Shown here: in pieces, positions 18,843 through 27,249 of the stretch
Layout: each line of letters opens with the position of its first letter
Numbering within the stretch: the first letter of the stretch is position 1
Assembly: GCA_937906385.1 (NCBI GenBank)
Contig: CALCYQ010000001.1
Location: forward strand, 62,001-126,000
From: an uncultured Candidatus Saccharibacteria bacterium
Lineage (GTDB): Bacteria > Patescibacteriota > Saccharimonadia > Saccharimonadales > Saccharimonadaceae
DNA: 64,000 nt
Reading direction: 5' to 3'
Made by a program: the position numbers and the translations under genes
The notes under the pieces: model-generated
What the model was told of the DNA's origin: nothing
Databases searched by the model: none
The model's input: the letters and a program-made list of their open reading frames with translations, nothing else

Positions 18843-19289
18843 TTATTGACTGTGCCAATTTCCGTCCGGTAAATACTGCGATATGTCCGCACCTTCTTTA
18901 CGCTTTTGTTCGAATTCTTTCCACGTATCATCCGACATCCCGTGGATGAAATGGTTGTCGTAGTACGTATACCATTTCATAAAAGTATCGCGGTCGGGCG
19001 TGATGTGGTTACCAGCGGCAGGCTCGTTTACCGGTATTTCGTTGCGCTTTGAAATAGTGTAGAGCAAGTATTCGATTGGATATTGCATTTCTTCCAGCGA
19101 CTTCGCGGCCTCAGAGTAACCTTCGTCCGAAATATATCCGCGCGAGTAGTCTCTAGCGGTATCATGGTTCAGTCGCCAGGCAACTAGGGTGATTGAGTAG
19201 TATTCAAGGAAGAGCTCCCAGTCTGCCATCGAGTCAATTTTCTGGGGATCGTATCCTCCAGTATCGAGTCCAAAGATTCTTTCCGGCAT
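18843..19289 (-). CDS. Hypothetical soluble protein
   Basis: The 148 residues start at ATG 19289 behind AAAGGTAGG; an in-frame extension to 19337 lacks a ribosome-binding site. The protein is acidic and rich in Tyr, Trp and Asp (DWELFLEYYSITLVAWRLN; FMKWYTYYDNHFIHGM), with no membrane segment. I recognise no family. It stands alone between a terminator and a tRNA gene. Confidence 0.7.
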   Translation of the reverse strand: MPERIFGLDTGGYDPQKIDSMADWELFLEYYSITLVAWRLNHDTARDYSRGYISDEGYSEAAKSLEEMQYPIEYLLYTISKRNEIPVNEPAAGNHITPDRDTFMKWYTYYDNHFIHGMSDDTWKEFEQKRKEGADISQYLPDGNWHSQ

Positions 19290-19457
19290 AGTATTACCTA
19301 CCTTTCTAGTGATATAAAAGAGCAAATTGGTTTTCAAAGACTGAAAATGCTTATATTATTATACAACAATTTCTCTGTATTTACAAATATGGACAAGACT
19401 AGAATGCGCGCGGTCGACCCGCAAAAAATCGGCTGTTTTGCCGACTTATTCAAAATT

Positions 19458-19533
19458 TGGTGGGGGCAGCTGGGCTTGAACCAGCGACCAATCGGTTATG
19501 AGCCGACTGCTCTAACCACTGAGCTATGCCCCC
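19458..19533 (-). tRNA. tRNA-Ile (CAT, lysidine type)
   Basis: The minus-strand cloverleaf has acceptor GGGGGCA/TGCCCCC, anticodon loop CTCATAA, discriminator A and encoded CCA. The body AGCTCAGTGGTTAGAGCAG and the segment TTGGTCGCTGGTTCAAG closely resemble bacterial minor isoleucine tRNA rather than methionine tRNAs. It would need C34 converted to lysidine by TilS, whose gene lies at 58993. An extended -10 (TATGGTATACT) lies just upstream. Confidence 0.85.
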
Positions 19534-19596
19534 ATGCATTCAAGTATACCATATCTTATAGAGGCTACTGGTTTTTCAATCTGCTATAATAAACGT

Positions 19597-20019
19597 ATGC
19601 GGGATAAAATTGTCGCAGCTTTTCGGCGCCTCCGTTACTATAGCAAAAAGGACATCTTTACGGTCCATAACATTGTTTTTGTCATCGCAATTTTTATGTG
19701 TGGCTTTTTCATTATCGGCACCGTCAATGCTACCGCCCGCAACTGGACTTTGGAGCAAAAGCTCAAAGGCCGCCAACTCGAGCTGACTAAAATGAAAATC
19801 GAAGTCGACACGCTCAAACTCGAACAGGAATATTACAAGACCGACGAATATCAAGAGCTTACTGCTCGCGCCAAAGCAGGGAAGATGTTGCCTGGCGAAA
19901 CCATGGTAATTTTACCAGCAAATTCTGATGAAGCTCTTGAAAAATATAATGAAACACCCGAAGAAATCCCAAGCTATCGCAGCAACTTCTCTGAATGGCT
20001 TGACTTTTTGTTCGGTTAA
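19597..20019 (+). CDS. FtsB/DivIC-like septum protein
   Basis: The 140 residues have an N-terminal cytoplasmic basic stretch, one membrane segment (about 26-46) and a coiled coil (LEQKLKGRQLELTKMKIEVDT). After it comes a short acidic domain with EYYKTDEYQELTARAKAGKM, the pattern of FtsB/DivIC proteins (..YIExxARxxLGmv..). These are small bitopic divisome proteins that link FtsL to FtsQ and FtsW/FtsI. TATAAT ends six bases before the ATG and there is no ribosome-binding site, so the message is probably leaderless. The initiator-tRNA promoter lies inside its last codons. Confidence 0.8.
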   Translation: MRDKIVAAFRRLRYYSKKDIFTVHNIVFVIAIFMCGFFIIGTVNATARNWTLEQKLKGRQLELTKMKIEVDTLKLEQEYYKTDEYQELTARAKAGKMLPGETMVILPANSDEALEKYNETPEEIPSYRSNFSEWLDFLFG

Positions 20020-20028
20020 GCGTACAAT
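20000..20028 (+). promoter_or_regulatory. Promoter of initiator tRNA
   Basis: TTGACT (20000-20005) and TACAAT (20023-20028) are 17 bp apart. The -35 and part of the spacer lie inside the coding end of the FtsB-like gene. Confidence 0.7.
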
Positions 20029-20040
20029 ACAACGTATCGT

Positions 20041-20117
20041 CGCGGGGTAGAGCAGCCTGGTAGCTCGTCTGGCCCATAACCAGAAGGTCGTTGGTTCAAA
20101 TCCAACCCCCGCCACCA
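20041..20117 (+). tRNA. Initiator tRNA-fMet (CAT) with an atypical anticodon arm
   Basis: The cloverleaf closely matches bacterial initiator tRNA: CGCGGGG at the 5' end, the segment GAGCAGCCTGGTAGCTCGTC, and a mismatched first acceptor pair (C1 with C72), the hallmark for formylation. CCA is encoded at 20115-20117. Two positions are odd. The anticodon stem is TCTGG/CCAGA, so only two of the usual three G-C pairs remain next to the loop. The loop reads CCCATAA, so the normally invariant U33 is C. Confidence 0.93.
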
Positions 20118-20157
20118 AGTTTTTATCTCGGCCTAGCGGCCTTATTTTTTTTCCATC

Positions 20158-20184
20158 AAAAATCCCCTCGCATGGAGGGGATTT
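20158..20184 (-). terminator. Intrinsic terminator of the leftward SLH operon
   Basis: On the minus strand ATCCCCTC and GAGGGGAT (20162-20169 and 20175-20182) form a hairpin followed by a T-rich run, directly after the stop of the SLH gene. Confidence 0.75.
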
Positions 20185-20186
20185 CG

Positions 20187-22388
20187 TTAGTTATCTTGTG
20201 TCTTTTTAATTACATCTATAGCATCATTAACGCTACATGAGCCATCATAACGGCAGAGCATCGATATTAATTGCTCGCGCGTGCATTCCGCATCTGGCAT
20301 AAATTTATTACCGCCCGCGCCATTTGTAATTCCGGCACTCACTGCCCAGCGCACCGCATCGTAATACCAGGACTTATTCCCGTTATCTAAAGTTGGTTTG
20401 ACATCAGAAAAGTCGCGCGTATCGTCCGGCGCTTTCGGACGGCCATCCATACGCCAAAGCATGGTAATAAACTCAGCGCGCGTGATGCTTTTGTTTGGCA
20501 TAAAAGTGCCGCCGCTATCCGCAGTACAGCCTTTTGTTCCTTCGGTGATTTTTAGCGCTTCCGCCCATTTCACGGCCGGAGAATAATATGCGCCAGCCGG
20601 AACGTCGGTAAAGCAACTAACCTCGTTTTGGCTGTTTTGGGCGCCTGCGCCGTTTGGCGTATAAATGACGTTGCCGCTTTTGTCGGTAACGGTATTGCCA
20701 GCGCGGTTCTTATAACGCCATAAGAATGTCACGGCTTGAGCGCGAGATGTAATTTGGCCTACGCCAAACAGTAATTGGTTGGCTTGCCCACCTTTAAGAG
20801 CGCCCGTGCTGGTGGCGTGAATTAATCCGCGATTCACGGCCCAGTTTACGGCAGTGTAATAATATGCACTTTCCGATACGTCTTCAAAATACAATGTACG
20901 ACTATCGGCCGACTTCATACTAGTGCTAACACCGGCGGCTGAAACATTTCTTGAATCGTCGTCGATATATACACTCTCTTTGGTGCAAGCTCTGTTTTTT
21001 AGATAATCATCGCGACCACCAGGTAGGCTTCTATCTAGAGTCTTACACGAAACAATACTTTTGTTATTATCGCCATAAACTAAATCGTTTGCGCGGTATC
21101 CGCCATAGTTATACCAGTTCGCTTCCGATGTATTCCCGGTAACCTTAAATGAGCCCTTTGTGGCGTTGTAATTATCTTTGTTGCTTTCCTGACTAATAAA
21201 GCGGTTTTGATGTTCAAAGAATATACCAAACAAGCGGTTTCCGATTGCTTGGCTATTAATTATCTCCATACTTTCGTTGTCTGCCACGCCAGTTCCGATA
21301 CCAAAACCGGAAGCGCCGCTACTCTTCGTCGGATCGGAAAGTCCTTTGCCGCATCCTTGCGCTTTGCTACGGTTGATGACGGAGTTAATTGGCGCGTCGA
21401 CGCCAAAACCGGTGCCATCGGTATTCATGACAGTAATATTATTCCAGTCGGTATTTTCGAATAAGTTGTACATGAAGCCTTTGCCAGCCGAAGTATAATT
21501 TGTGCCGATTGCTTTTTCGCCGTTTATTATAAAATCTTGGTAGCGATTATTCTTCAGATAATCTTTGACGGTAAAATTCGAGGCACTCCAGCCATTAAAG
21601 AAGAACATATCTGGCGCTGCCGACGCCGTATAATTAGCATCCGTGAATGGTTTCAGGGTGGTGTTATAGCCGCCCTCAGAGGTATCGTGGCCTTTTATAA
21701 ACATATTATCTTGCGGTTTAATAATATGCTGTTCTTTCTTGTAGTTTTCAGGATGATTCGTATCATTCCTATTTAGAAATTTTTGCTTCGTTGCATCGTT
21801 GCCCGTAGCAAGAACAGTCTGATAATATTCGGCCCGTTCTTTTTCGGTCAGCATATTATTGTGGCCATTAATAAAATAAAATGTGCCAGAAGGAAGGGTT
21901 ATTTCACCACCTCTTTGACCATAATTAGTAGAACAGTTAATTGCGTGTTGTAAAACGTAAGTGTTATAAAGCATCGCGGTTTGGGCCTGATAATAGGCAT
22001 CGCTGCCGTTGGATTTGTTATAGCCGTCTGTCGCCATGTTGCCATCGTCGCTAATGAGGTATAAGTCTACGTTATTCGATTCGCAGTCTTCGCGGACTGC
22101 GCCCACTTCGCCAAGATATGATTTGCGCGAATCTTTTATTTGCGGATAATACGTTTTACCATCGCCTAATGAGCTCGAGCCACTCACGAATTCAGAATAG
22201 GTTATTGCCGGAAGCGGAACTTTTTTGCTGTAATTATTAGTAGATCTATAAATATAACTACCGCCCGCTGCCGTAACGCTCTGGTTGAACTTCGATTGTG
22301 TCACCAAAACTAAACCGCCAGCAATTAAAGCATTTAAGGCCAAAATACATATTATTTGAGAAAGGCTAATTGTTTTTCTAATCTTCAT
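20187..22388 (-). CDS. SLH-domain surface protein with a beta-helix-like region
   Basis: The 733 residues start at ATG 22388 behind GAGAGGA. A GTG at 22403 overlapping the upstream stop (GTGA) is an alternative. After an N-terminal membrane anchor (about 10-28) comes a long region with pectate-lyase-like phrases (HAINCSTNYGQRGGEITLPSG near its start; NSVINRSKAQGCGKGL; MEIINSQAIGNRLFGIFFE), suggesting a right-handed beta-helix. The C-terminal third holds three S-layer homology domains (about 505-725), each with a pattern like YYDAVRWAVSAGITNG...F.P...TREQ...ML.RY. SLH domains bind cell-wall polymers, so both ends can attach to the envelope. Last gene of a six-gene leftward operon. Confidence 0.88.
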   Translation of the reverse strand: MKIRKTISLSQIICILALNALIAGGLVLVTQSKFNQSVTAAGGSYIYRSTNNYSKKVPLPAITYSEFVSGSSSLGDGKTYYPQIKDSRKSYLGEVGAVREDCESNNVDLYLISDDGNMATDGYNKSNGSDAYYQAQTAMLYNTYVLQHAINCSTNYGQRGGEITLPSGTFYFINGHNNMLTEKERAEYYQTVLATGNDATKQKFLNRNDTNHPENYKKEQHIIKPQDNMFIKGHDTSEGGYNTTLKPFTDANYTASAAPDMFFFNGWSASNFTVKDYLKNNRYQDFIINGEKAIGTNYTSAGKGFMYNLFENTDWNNITVMNTDGTGFGVDAPINSVINRSKAQGCGKGLSDPTKSSGASGFGIGTGVADNESMEIINSQAIGNRLFGIFFEHQNRFISQESNKDNYNATKGSFKVTGNTSEANWYNYGGYRANDLVYGDNNKSIVSCKTLDRSLPGGRDDYLKNRACTKESVYIDDDSRNVSAAGVSTSMKSADSRTLYFEDVSESAYYYTAVNWAVNRGLIHATSTGALKGGQANQLLFGVGQITSRAQAVTFLWRYKNRAGNTVTDKSGNVIYTPNGAGAQNSQNEVSCFTDVPAGAYYSPAVKWAEALKITEGTKGCTADSGGTFMPNKSITRAEFITMLWRMDGRPKAPDDTRDFSDVKPTLDNGNKSWYYDAVRWAVSAGITNGAGGNKFMPDAECTREQLISMLCRYDGSCSVNDAIDVIKKTQDN

Positions 22389-22399
22389 ATTTTTTCCTC

Positions 22400-22882
22400 T
22401 CACATTATCTTAAAGGCTATAAAGCTAATGGCGAATATAAATAAAGCACCGATAAAGAAATACAACGCGCCCGTTCCTCTCAGGCTCTTGTCGGCCTCCG
22501 TCTCCGCTAGTACATTGCGGGATTTTTCTAGTTCGATTTGCTGATCCTCTTTTTGAGATACTAATTCCGTTTGGGCAAAGTAATTATCGCTCATGCCTTC
22601 CGAGTGATATATTTCTAATTGCTTGCTATACATTGGCGCAAGCTCATCTTTAATAGACGTAATCTCCTTATCTAAATCGGCAATTGAACGTCCATTCTCG
22701 TCGCGCACTTCGCTAGTGAATTGTACGAAAATGCCAGCCACAATTAGTGCAATCGCGAGCGTAACGCCGCCAAATAATATCAATTTCCGTTTTGGCGAAT
22801 GTGTTTTTTCACGTGCCGGCTCTGATGGCTGTAGCCTATCCCGATAGACTGTTGGCCTCATAGATATATTATTATCTTGCAT
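22400..22882 (-). CDS. Two-helix membrane protein with a coiled coil
   Basis: The 160 residues have a cytoplasmic N-terminus, a membrane helix (about 33-52), a long probable coiled coil outside (SIADLDKEITSIKDELAPMY...SQKEDQQIELEKSRN), and a second helix at the C-terminus (about 138-158). AAGGAGGG precedes the start. Its stop lies inside the GTG that could start the next gene. No family recognised. It may act with the SLH protein and the pilin-like protein on either side. Confidence 0.7.
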   Translation of the reverse strand: MQDNNISMRPTVYRDRLQPSEPAREKTHSPKRKLILFGGVTLAIALIVAGIFVQFTSEVRDENGRSIADLDKEITSIKDELAPMYSKQLEIYHSEGMSDNYFAQTELVSQKEDQQIELEKSRNVLAETEADKSLRGTGALYFFIGALFIFAISFIAFKIM

Positions 22883-22890
22883 AGCCCTCC

Positions 22891-23412
22891 TTATACTGGC
22901 TGAGTTAACATGCTTGTTTTGCCCGGTTTTACTATTTCACTAGCAGGGCGTTCCGGATCGTCGGTTGCGTTACCGCCACTAGGCGTTGACGGCGTTGATG
23001 TTGTCGTTGGCGTAACGGTTATATCCGTGTCCACCTCGCTAGGCGTGTCGCCTGGCAATACAAAGTTAATAATTGCGGGGAATATCACCAATGCCAATAG
23101 TCCAATAACAATTTCCCACAGACGCTTCTTGGCTTTTTCAATTTTTGAGACATCATCGCGCGCCGTTAAAACGGTGTAGCCACAGATAATGATGCCAATC
23201 GTACCAGCTACTAACAGCCCGCCAGCTAAAACGCCAAGAAATACATTTACGACTCCCCAAATATTGCTTTCGTCCATATCTTTGCAGTCGCCAACATTGA
23301 TTAAATTCGTACAGTTGTCGGCATAGCTAGCTTTTGGCACTAAGCTAAGCATGATGGCACTACAAACTAACACCAATATAGCAATCAGTATAGCGGAGCT
23401 CCTTTTGTGCAT
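22891..23412 (-). CDS. Pilin-like membrane protein (VirB2/TrbC-like topology), unknown function
   Basis: The 173 residues have a signal peptide ending near KASYADN and two hydrophobic helices (about 50-80 and 95-115) separated by a short charged loop (TARDDVSKIEKAKKRLWE). A Thr/Pro/Ser-rich tail (VTPTTTSTPSTPSGG) follows. The topology matches small VirB2/TrbC-type proteins often seen in CPR genomes. A cysteine pair (CTNLINVGDC) follows the cleavage site. It lies two bases after the flavoprotein gene. Confidence 0.65.
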   Translation of the reverse strand: MHKRSSAILIAILVLVCSAIMLSLVPKASYADNCTNLINVGDCKDMDESNIWGVVNVFLGVLAGGLLVAGTIGIIICGYTVLTARDDVSKIEKAKKRLWEIVIGLLALVIFPAIINFVLPGDTPSEVDTDITVTPTTTSTPSTPSGGNATDDPERPASEIVKPGKTSMLTQPV

Positions 23413-23413
23413 T

Positions 23414-24778
23414 TTACATCCTTTCGCAGGCCGTGCGCACTAGCTCGCTCCAATCATTTGCGAGATGTGGCATCCGGGCCAAATCATACACGGTGAGATC
23501 TAGCATTAAAGCCATAGCGAGCTCTTGTGCGAGTAAACCGGCGTGCGGCGCCATAATCGTTGCGCCGAGCAGTTTTCCGCCTTTCTTTGTGCAAATCAAC
23601 TTAATGAAGCCGCGGTCTTCGTCGGTAATATTCGATTTTTGCACCACATCAAGCGGCAGCACAAGCTTCGAAATTTTGCGGTCCGCGCGGATGCAATCGT
23701 CTTCCGTCACACCTACTTTGGCCACTTCTGGCACAATGTTAGTCATCCGAATCACGCCGCGGTAATCTACCACCGCTTTGCTGCGCCCGATGATATGCGA
23801 CACCGCTACGCGCGCATCGATGAGCGCCTTCTCGGTAGAGCTATGCCCGCCTACGACGTCACCAGCCGCATAGATATGCTTCTGCGAGGTCTTCATCGTG
23901 TCGTCAACTTGAATGCCATTGCGCGTAAATTTGACGCCGGCATTTTCGAGGCCGAGGTCGATATTTGGCGCGCTGCCGGTGCAGAGCAAAACTTGATCCA
24001 CGCGCACTGATTTTTCTTGGCCACCACGGAGGAAAATCACGCGTTTGGCCACGCTGTCTTTTTCGAGCGCAATCACGCGCGACTGCGTCAAAACTTTGAT
24101 GCCTTGCTTGTTAAAAACGTCATCCAAAACTTGGCCAACTTCTTCATCTTCGCGTGGCAGTAAGCGACCAGCGATATCGGCAATAATTACTTCTGTGCCG
24201 AGCGTGGCAAAGAATTGCGCCAGTTCACAGCCGGTTGGTCCAGCGCCCACGATGAAAATCGTCTTTGGCGGGCGAATCATCTCAAGCACGTTTTCTGGGA
24301 GCCAAAAATCAAAATCTTCCGGAATCGTGATACCCGTATCGAGCATGCTCGCGCCGGTTGCCAGCAAGATGTTTTTTGCCTTGATGGTCTTTTGTTCACC
24401 AACGCTAATTCCGTGCGCCGAAAGCAAACGGCCGAGTCCATGAATGCAATCGATGCCAGCTTCTTCGAAATCTTTTTTACTGTTGGCATGCGCGCGTTTC
24501 ATCGCGACATTCTTCCAGTTATTTAGCGTTGGGTAGTTATAACGCAAACTTGCGCTCGACAAGCCAAATTTAGCGCCTTCCGTCGCAGCCCGGAATAGTT
24601 GGGTGGCATGGAATAACGCGCCCAAAGGCACGTTTGTGTAATTCAGGCTCGAGCCGCCCCACTTCTGCGATTCGATTAAGGCGACCTTGAGTCCTGATTT
24701 CGCAGCGATTAACGCCGCTTCGCCTCCGGCATCTCCGCTGCCAAGGATAGCCAGATCATAATCAAAACGTTTCTTCAT
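23414..24778 (-). CDS. Pyridine nucleotide-disulfide oxidoreductase homologue lacking both redox cysteines
   Basis: The 454 residues show the full lipoamide dehydrogenase/mercuric reductase fold: FAD motif AILGSGDAGGEAALIAAK near the start, NAD(P) motif FIVGAGPTGCELAQFFATLG, second FAD motif HIYAAGDVVGG (about 300-320), and a C-terminal dimer domain ending MPHLANDWSELVRTA. The active site normally reads GGTCLNxGCxPSK but here is GGSSLNYTNVPLGA, so both disulfide cysteines are Ser and Asn. It can still bind FAD and NAD(P)H but cannot cycle a disulfide there. It lies in an operon with membrane proteins; its true electron acceptor is unknown. Confidence 0.88.
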   Translation of the reverse strand: MKKRFDYDLAILGSGDAGGEAALIAAKSGLKVALIESQKWGGSSLNYTNVPLGALFHATQLFRAATEGAKFGLSSASLRYNYPTLNNWKNVAMKRAHANSKKDFEEAGIDCIHGLGRLLSAHGISVGEQKTIKAKNILLATGASMLDTGITIPEDFDFWLPENVLEMIRPPKTIFIVGAGPTGCELAQFFATLGTEVIIADIAGRLLPREDEEVGQVLDDVFNKQGIKVLTQSRVIALEKDSVAKRVIFLRGGQEKSVRVDQVLLCTGSAPNIDLGLENAGVKFTRNGIQVDDTMKTSQKHIYAAGDVVGGHSSTEKALIDARVAVSHIIGRSKAVVDYRGVIRMTNIVPEVAKVGVTEDDCIRADRKISKLVLPLDVVQKSNITDEDRGFIKLICTKKGGKLLGATIMAPHAGLLAQELAMALMLDLTVYDLARMPHLANDWSELVRTACERM

Positions 24779-24779
24779 C

Positions 24780-25040
24780 TTATATTATTTTATCATGATT
24801 CCGATAAGCAAAAGCGACATCCTCATTCAATCGCTCGAGCTCTGCGATAATCACTTCGCGTAGGTCGTCTTCGGTCACAAGATCTTTGTCAGCAATCCAT
24901 TTATCGGTGACTTTTGCTACGCGTTCGGCCATTTGTTCGGCCCAGCCTTCTGGTTGACGGACGCCCTTCGCATAGCGCAAAACGCTCTGCTTAACACCAT
25001 CATGTGAATATTCATAAGTAATCTTTTTGCGCCGCGCCAT
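24780..25040 (-). CDS. Small protein, possibly distantly ATP-cone-like
   Basis: The 86 residues are highly charged, with no membrane segment. The C-terminal half (TEDDLREVIIAELERLNEDV followed by AFAYRNHDKII) resembles the last helices of ATP-cone domains such as NrdR (..ELxxLDxVAYxRF..), but the N-terminal part is not convincing and no zinc site is present. It abuts the upstream membrane-protein gene and ends one base before the flavoprotein gene, so it is clearly in the operon. I cannot give a function. Confidence 0.6.
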   Translation of the reverse strand: MARRKKITYEYSHDGVKQSVLRYAKGVRQPEGWAEQMAERVAKVTDKWIADKDLVTEDDLREVIIAELERLNEDVAFAYRNHDKII

Positions 25041-25727
25041 TTAGAGTCCCCAATAGGTTAGGATGAATGCGGCTAGTACGGCAAAGCCGGTTCCAGATAT
25101 AATACGCACAAATGCCTTGTTGCGAATGCGCCAGCGCTGAATTTCGGCCACGTTACGTCCAGTTTTGATGCGCAGCTTTAGTGTCACCATCGGAATCGCA
25201 ACCACTGCTAAATATACGCCCAGCGCGATAAACGGTTGCGTGGTTGTAACGAGGCAGTTTGCCACTACGGCATAAATCGCAATCGTTAGCGGCAATTCTA
25301 CAAATGCGCTTAACATCCCTAGCGAGAACGCCTCAATATTGTCGCTCGTGCCGTTCGCCCGTCGCGTAATGTAACGCGTCAAGCTCTTTGGCAGCCAAGT
25401 CTGCGTCGTCTGTCGGCCGCGACGATAATATAACAGCCACATCACTACTGCCGACGCGAGCAAGATGCCAGAAATAACGAACACCGCCTCGCGCGCAACT
25501 GCGCCTTTAAAGAGGCGCTCAATCAAGAAAGCACCCGCACAGGCGGCCAAAAAACTAATTGTCAGTGCGCCCCAGATGTAACTCTTTGCTAAATAGCGCG
25601 TTTTGCGGCGACGATGCCGCCCCATACTAGAATGGTATAGCAAAACAAGACCACCCAGACTTAGTTGCAGGGAAGCTTGAACTATACCGGCCAAAGCGAT
25701 TGTCGCAATACTCAGTAAATCGCTCAT
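25041..25727 (-). CDS. Polytopic membrane protein, unknown function
   Basis: The 228 residues have about six hydrophobic helices in two sets of three, separated by a basic loop (YYRRGRQTTQTWLPKSLTRY). The layout recalls CcdA/LysE-type transporters, but I see no diagnostic cysteines or motif. It is the first gene of the six-gene leftward operon. A TACACT box ends exactly six bases before its ATG, so it is likely leaderless. With the flavoprotein downstream, a role in membrane electron or thiol transfer is possible but speculative. Confidence 0.7.
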   Translation of the reverse strand: MSDLLSIATIALAGIVQASLQLSLGGLVLLYHSSMGRHRRRKTRYLAKSYIWGALTISFLAACAGAFLIERLFKGAVAREAVFVISGILLASAVVMWLLYYRRGRQTTQTWLPKSLTRYITRRANGTSDNIEAFSLGMLSAFVELPLTIAIYAVVANCLVTTTQPFIALGVYLAVVAIPMVTLKLRIKTGRNVAEIQRWRIRNKAFVRIISGTGFAVLAAFILTYWGL

Positions 25728-25803
25728 GTTTTAAGTGTAGCACGCTTGGGCAATTATTGCACTTACGCTTGTTGGTTTTCTAGTTGACTGTCAGGCTAGG
25801 GGA

Positions 25804-27249
25804 ATGAAACGATTTTTATTGCTAGTTTCGGTAATTATTACTGCGTTCGTTGGCGCTCCGGTTTTTGCGGCCGACGCGCCGCCGATTTATATTTCGGCCT
25901 TTAATGCCGGCTTTAAGGATGATTTTTCCGCGCAAAATTACGATTTTATTGAGCTGGCGCATACTGGCGAGGGCGATGTTCCGCTCGCCGGTCTTGAGCT
26001 GCGTTATTTTAATAGCTCGGGCAAGCTTGCCGGCACGCTCAGCTTTTCAGATTATTGGTCGCTTGCGGCCGATCGGGTAGTTTTCGGCTTCAAAAATAGC
26101 CCGCAATTTGCCGATTTTGCCGACACTCCTTATCAATATTACTTTTCCAGTAGCGGCATGGCGGCGACGGCTGGCATGCTCCAGCTTTGGCAAGACGAAG
26201 AGAAGCTCGACGAAGTTTGTTGGGGGAAGCTCGAATGTGATTTGAATGTGTCCAAATTTTCCACCGCCGCCGCAACAAATTTTAGCTACCTACGCCAGTC
26301 TGATGGCACTTTCGCGCCAGAAATATATCGCCCAGAGATTAATCCCGAGGCGATTATTGATGCTGCTCCGCCCGAAATTCCGTCGCACTGCGGCGATATT
26401 GTAGTCACCGAAATCTATAGTTATTATGCCGATTCAGCCGACGAGCAGTTCATTGAGCTATATAACCCTACCGAGGAGACTATCACACTCGACCTCTGTA
26501 AAATTCGCTACAAAACCGACTCATTTACACTTAGTGGCGAGCTTGATTCGAAGCAGTATTTCGCCTTCAAAGATTCCACACTATCGCTTACAAAGAATCC
26601 TTCCACCTTCAACACGGTCAACATTCAAGATACTTCCGGTGATATATTCATCGATTTCGTTTATCCTCACGGTCAGAAAAAGGGCACGTCGTACGCCGTT
26701 TTTAATCTCGGCGCGGCTGATGAAACTTGGCTGCAAACCTACATGCCTACTCCGGGCGCAGAGAATAGTTATCAACAATTTCAAACTTGCCCAGAAGACA
26801 AAATCATCAATCCCGAGACCGGCAACTGTATCAAAAGCCAAGAAACGGTCGGCGCCACGATTTGCCCAGAGGGGAAGTACTTAAACCCACTCACTGGCCG
26901 TTGTAAGAAAATCGAGGTCGCCACCACAAAAATCTGCAAAGATGGCTATTATCTTAATATTTTGACCGGTCGCTGCAATAAGATTAAAACCACAACTGAA
27001 GCCTCCGCTTGTAAAGATGGTTACGAGCGCAATCCTGACACCGGCCGCTGTCGCAAAGTTCGCACCAACACTGCTCAAGAATATCCCGTCGCGCCTTCGT
27101 CCGACGAAGAATACGACAGTCCGCAAATTTTCACCGCCGGCATCGTTATTGCAGTTCTTATCGTCGGCGGCGCAGCTTTCGCTATCTTCCAGTTCCGCAA
27201 AGAGATAAAAACCGCTATACTTAAGATATGTCGACGAAAAGAGTCTTAG
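25804..27249 (+). CDS. Surface protein with lamin-tail domains and Cys-rich repeats
   Basis: The 481 residues have a signal peptide (FLLLVSVIITAFVGAPVFA) and a first lamin-tail-like beta domain (about 28-150). A second, clearer one follows (about 196-320: IVVTEIYSYYADSADEQFIE...LYNP). Next are four tandem repeats of about 33 residues built on CpdgyyLNplTGRCkKi (about 336-430), and a C-terminal membrane helix (about 440-462) with a basic tail. Such an envelope protein with paired cysteines could be stabilised by the DsbA protein encoded at 29569. Its last 22 bases overlap ruvC. Confidence 0.82.
   Translation: MKRFLLLVSVIITAFVGAPVFAADAPPIYISAFNAGFKDDFSAQNYDFIELAHTGEGDVPLAGLELRYFNSSGKLAGTLSFSDYWSLAADRVVFGFKNSPQFADFADTPYQYYFSSSGMAATAGMLQLWQDEEKLDEVCWGKLECDLNVSKFSTAAATNFSYLRQSDGTFAPEIYRPEINPEAIIDAAPPEIPSHCGDIVVTEIYSYYADSADEQFIELYNPTEETITLDLCKIRYKTDSFTLSGELDSKQYFAFKDSTLSLTKNPSTFNTVNIQDTSGDIFIDFVYPHGQKKGTSYAVFNLGAADETWLQTYMPTPGAENSYQQFQTCPEDKIINPETGNCIKSQETVGATICPEGKYLNPLTGRCKKIEVATTKICKDGYYLNILTGRCNKIKTTTEASACKDGYERNPDTGRCRKVRTNTAQEYPVAPSSDEEYDSPQIFTAGIVIAVLIVGGAAFAIFQFRKEIKTAILKICRRKES

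Noticed and set aside
19458..19533. A second elongator tRNA-Met
   Set aside because: The body closely matches bacterial lysidine-type tRNA-Ile, and tilS is present in the window.
20125..20152. Strong terminator after initiator tRNA
   Set aside because: GGCC-TAGC-GGCC is only a 4-bp stem before the T-run; it may stop transcription but I could not support it as a firm call.
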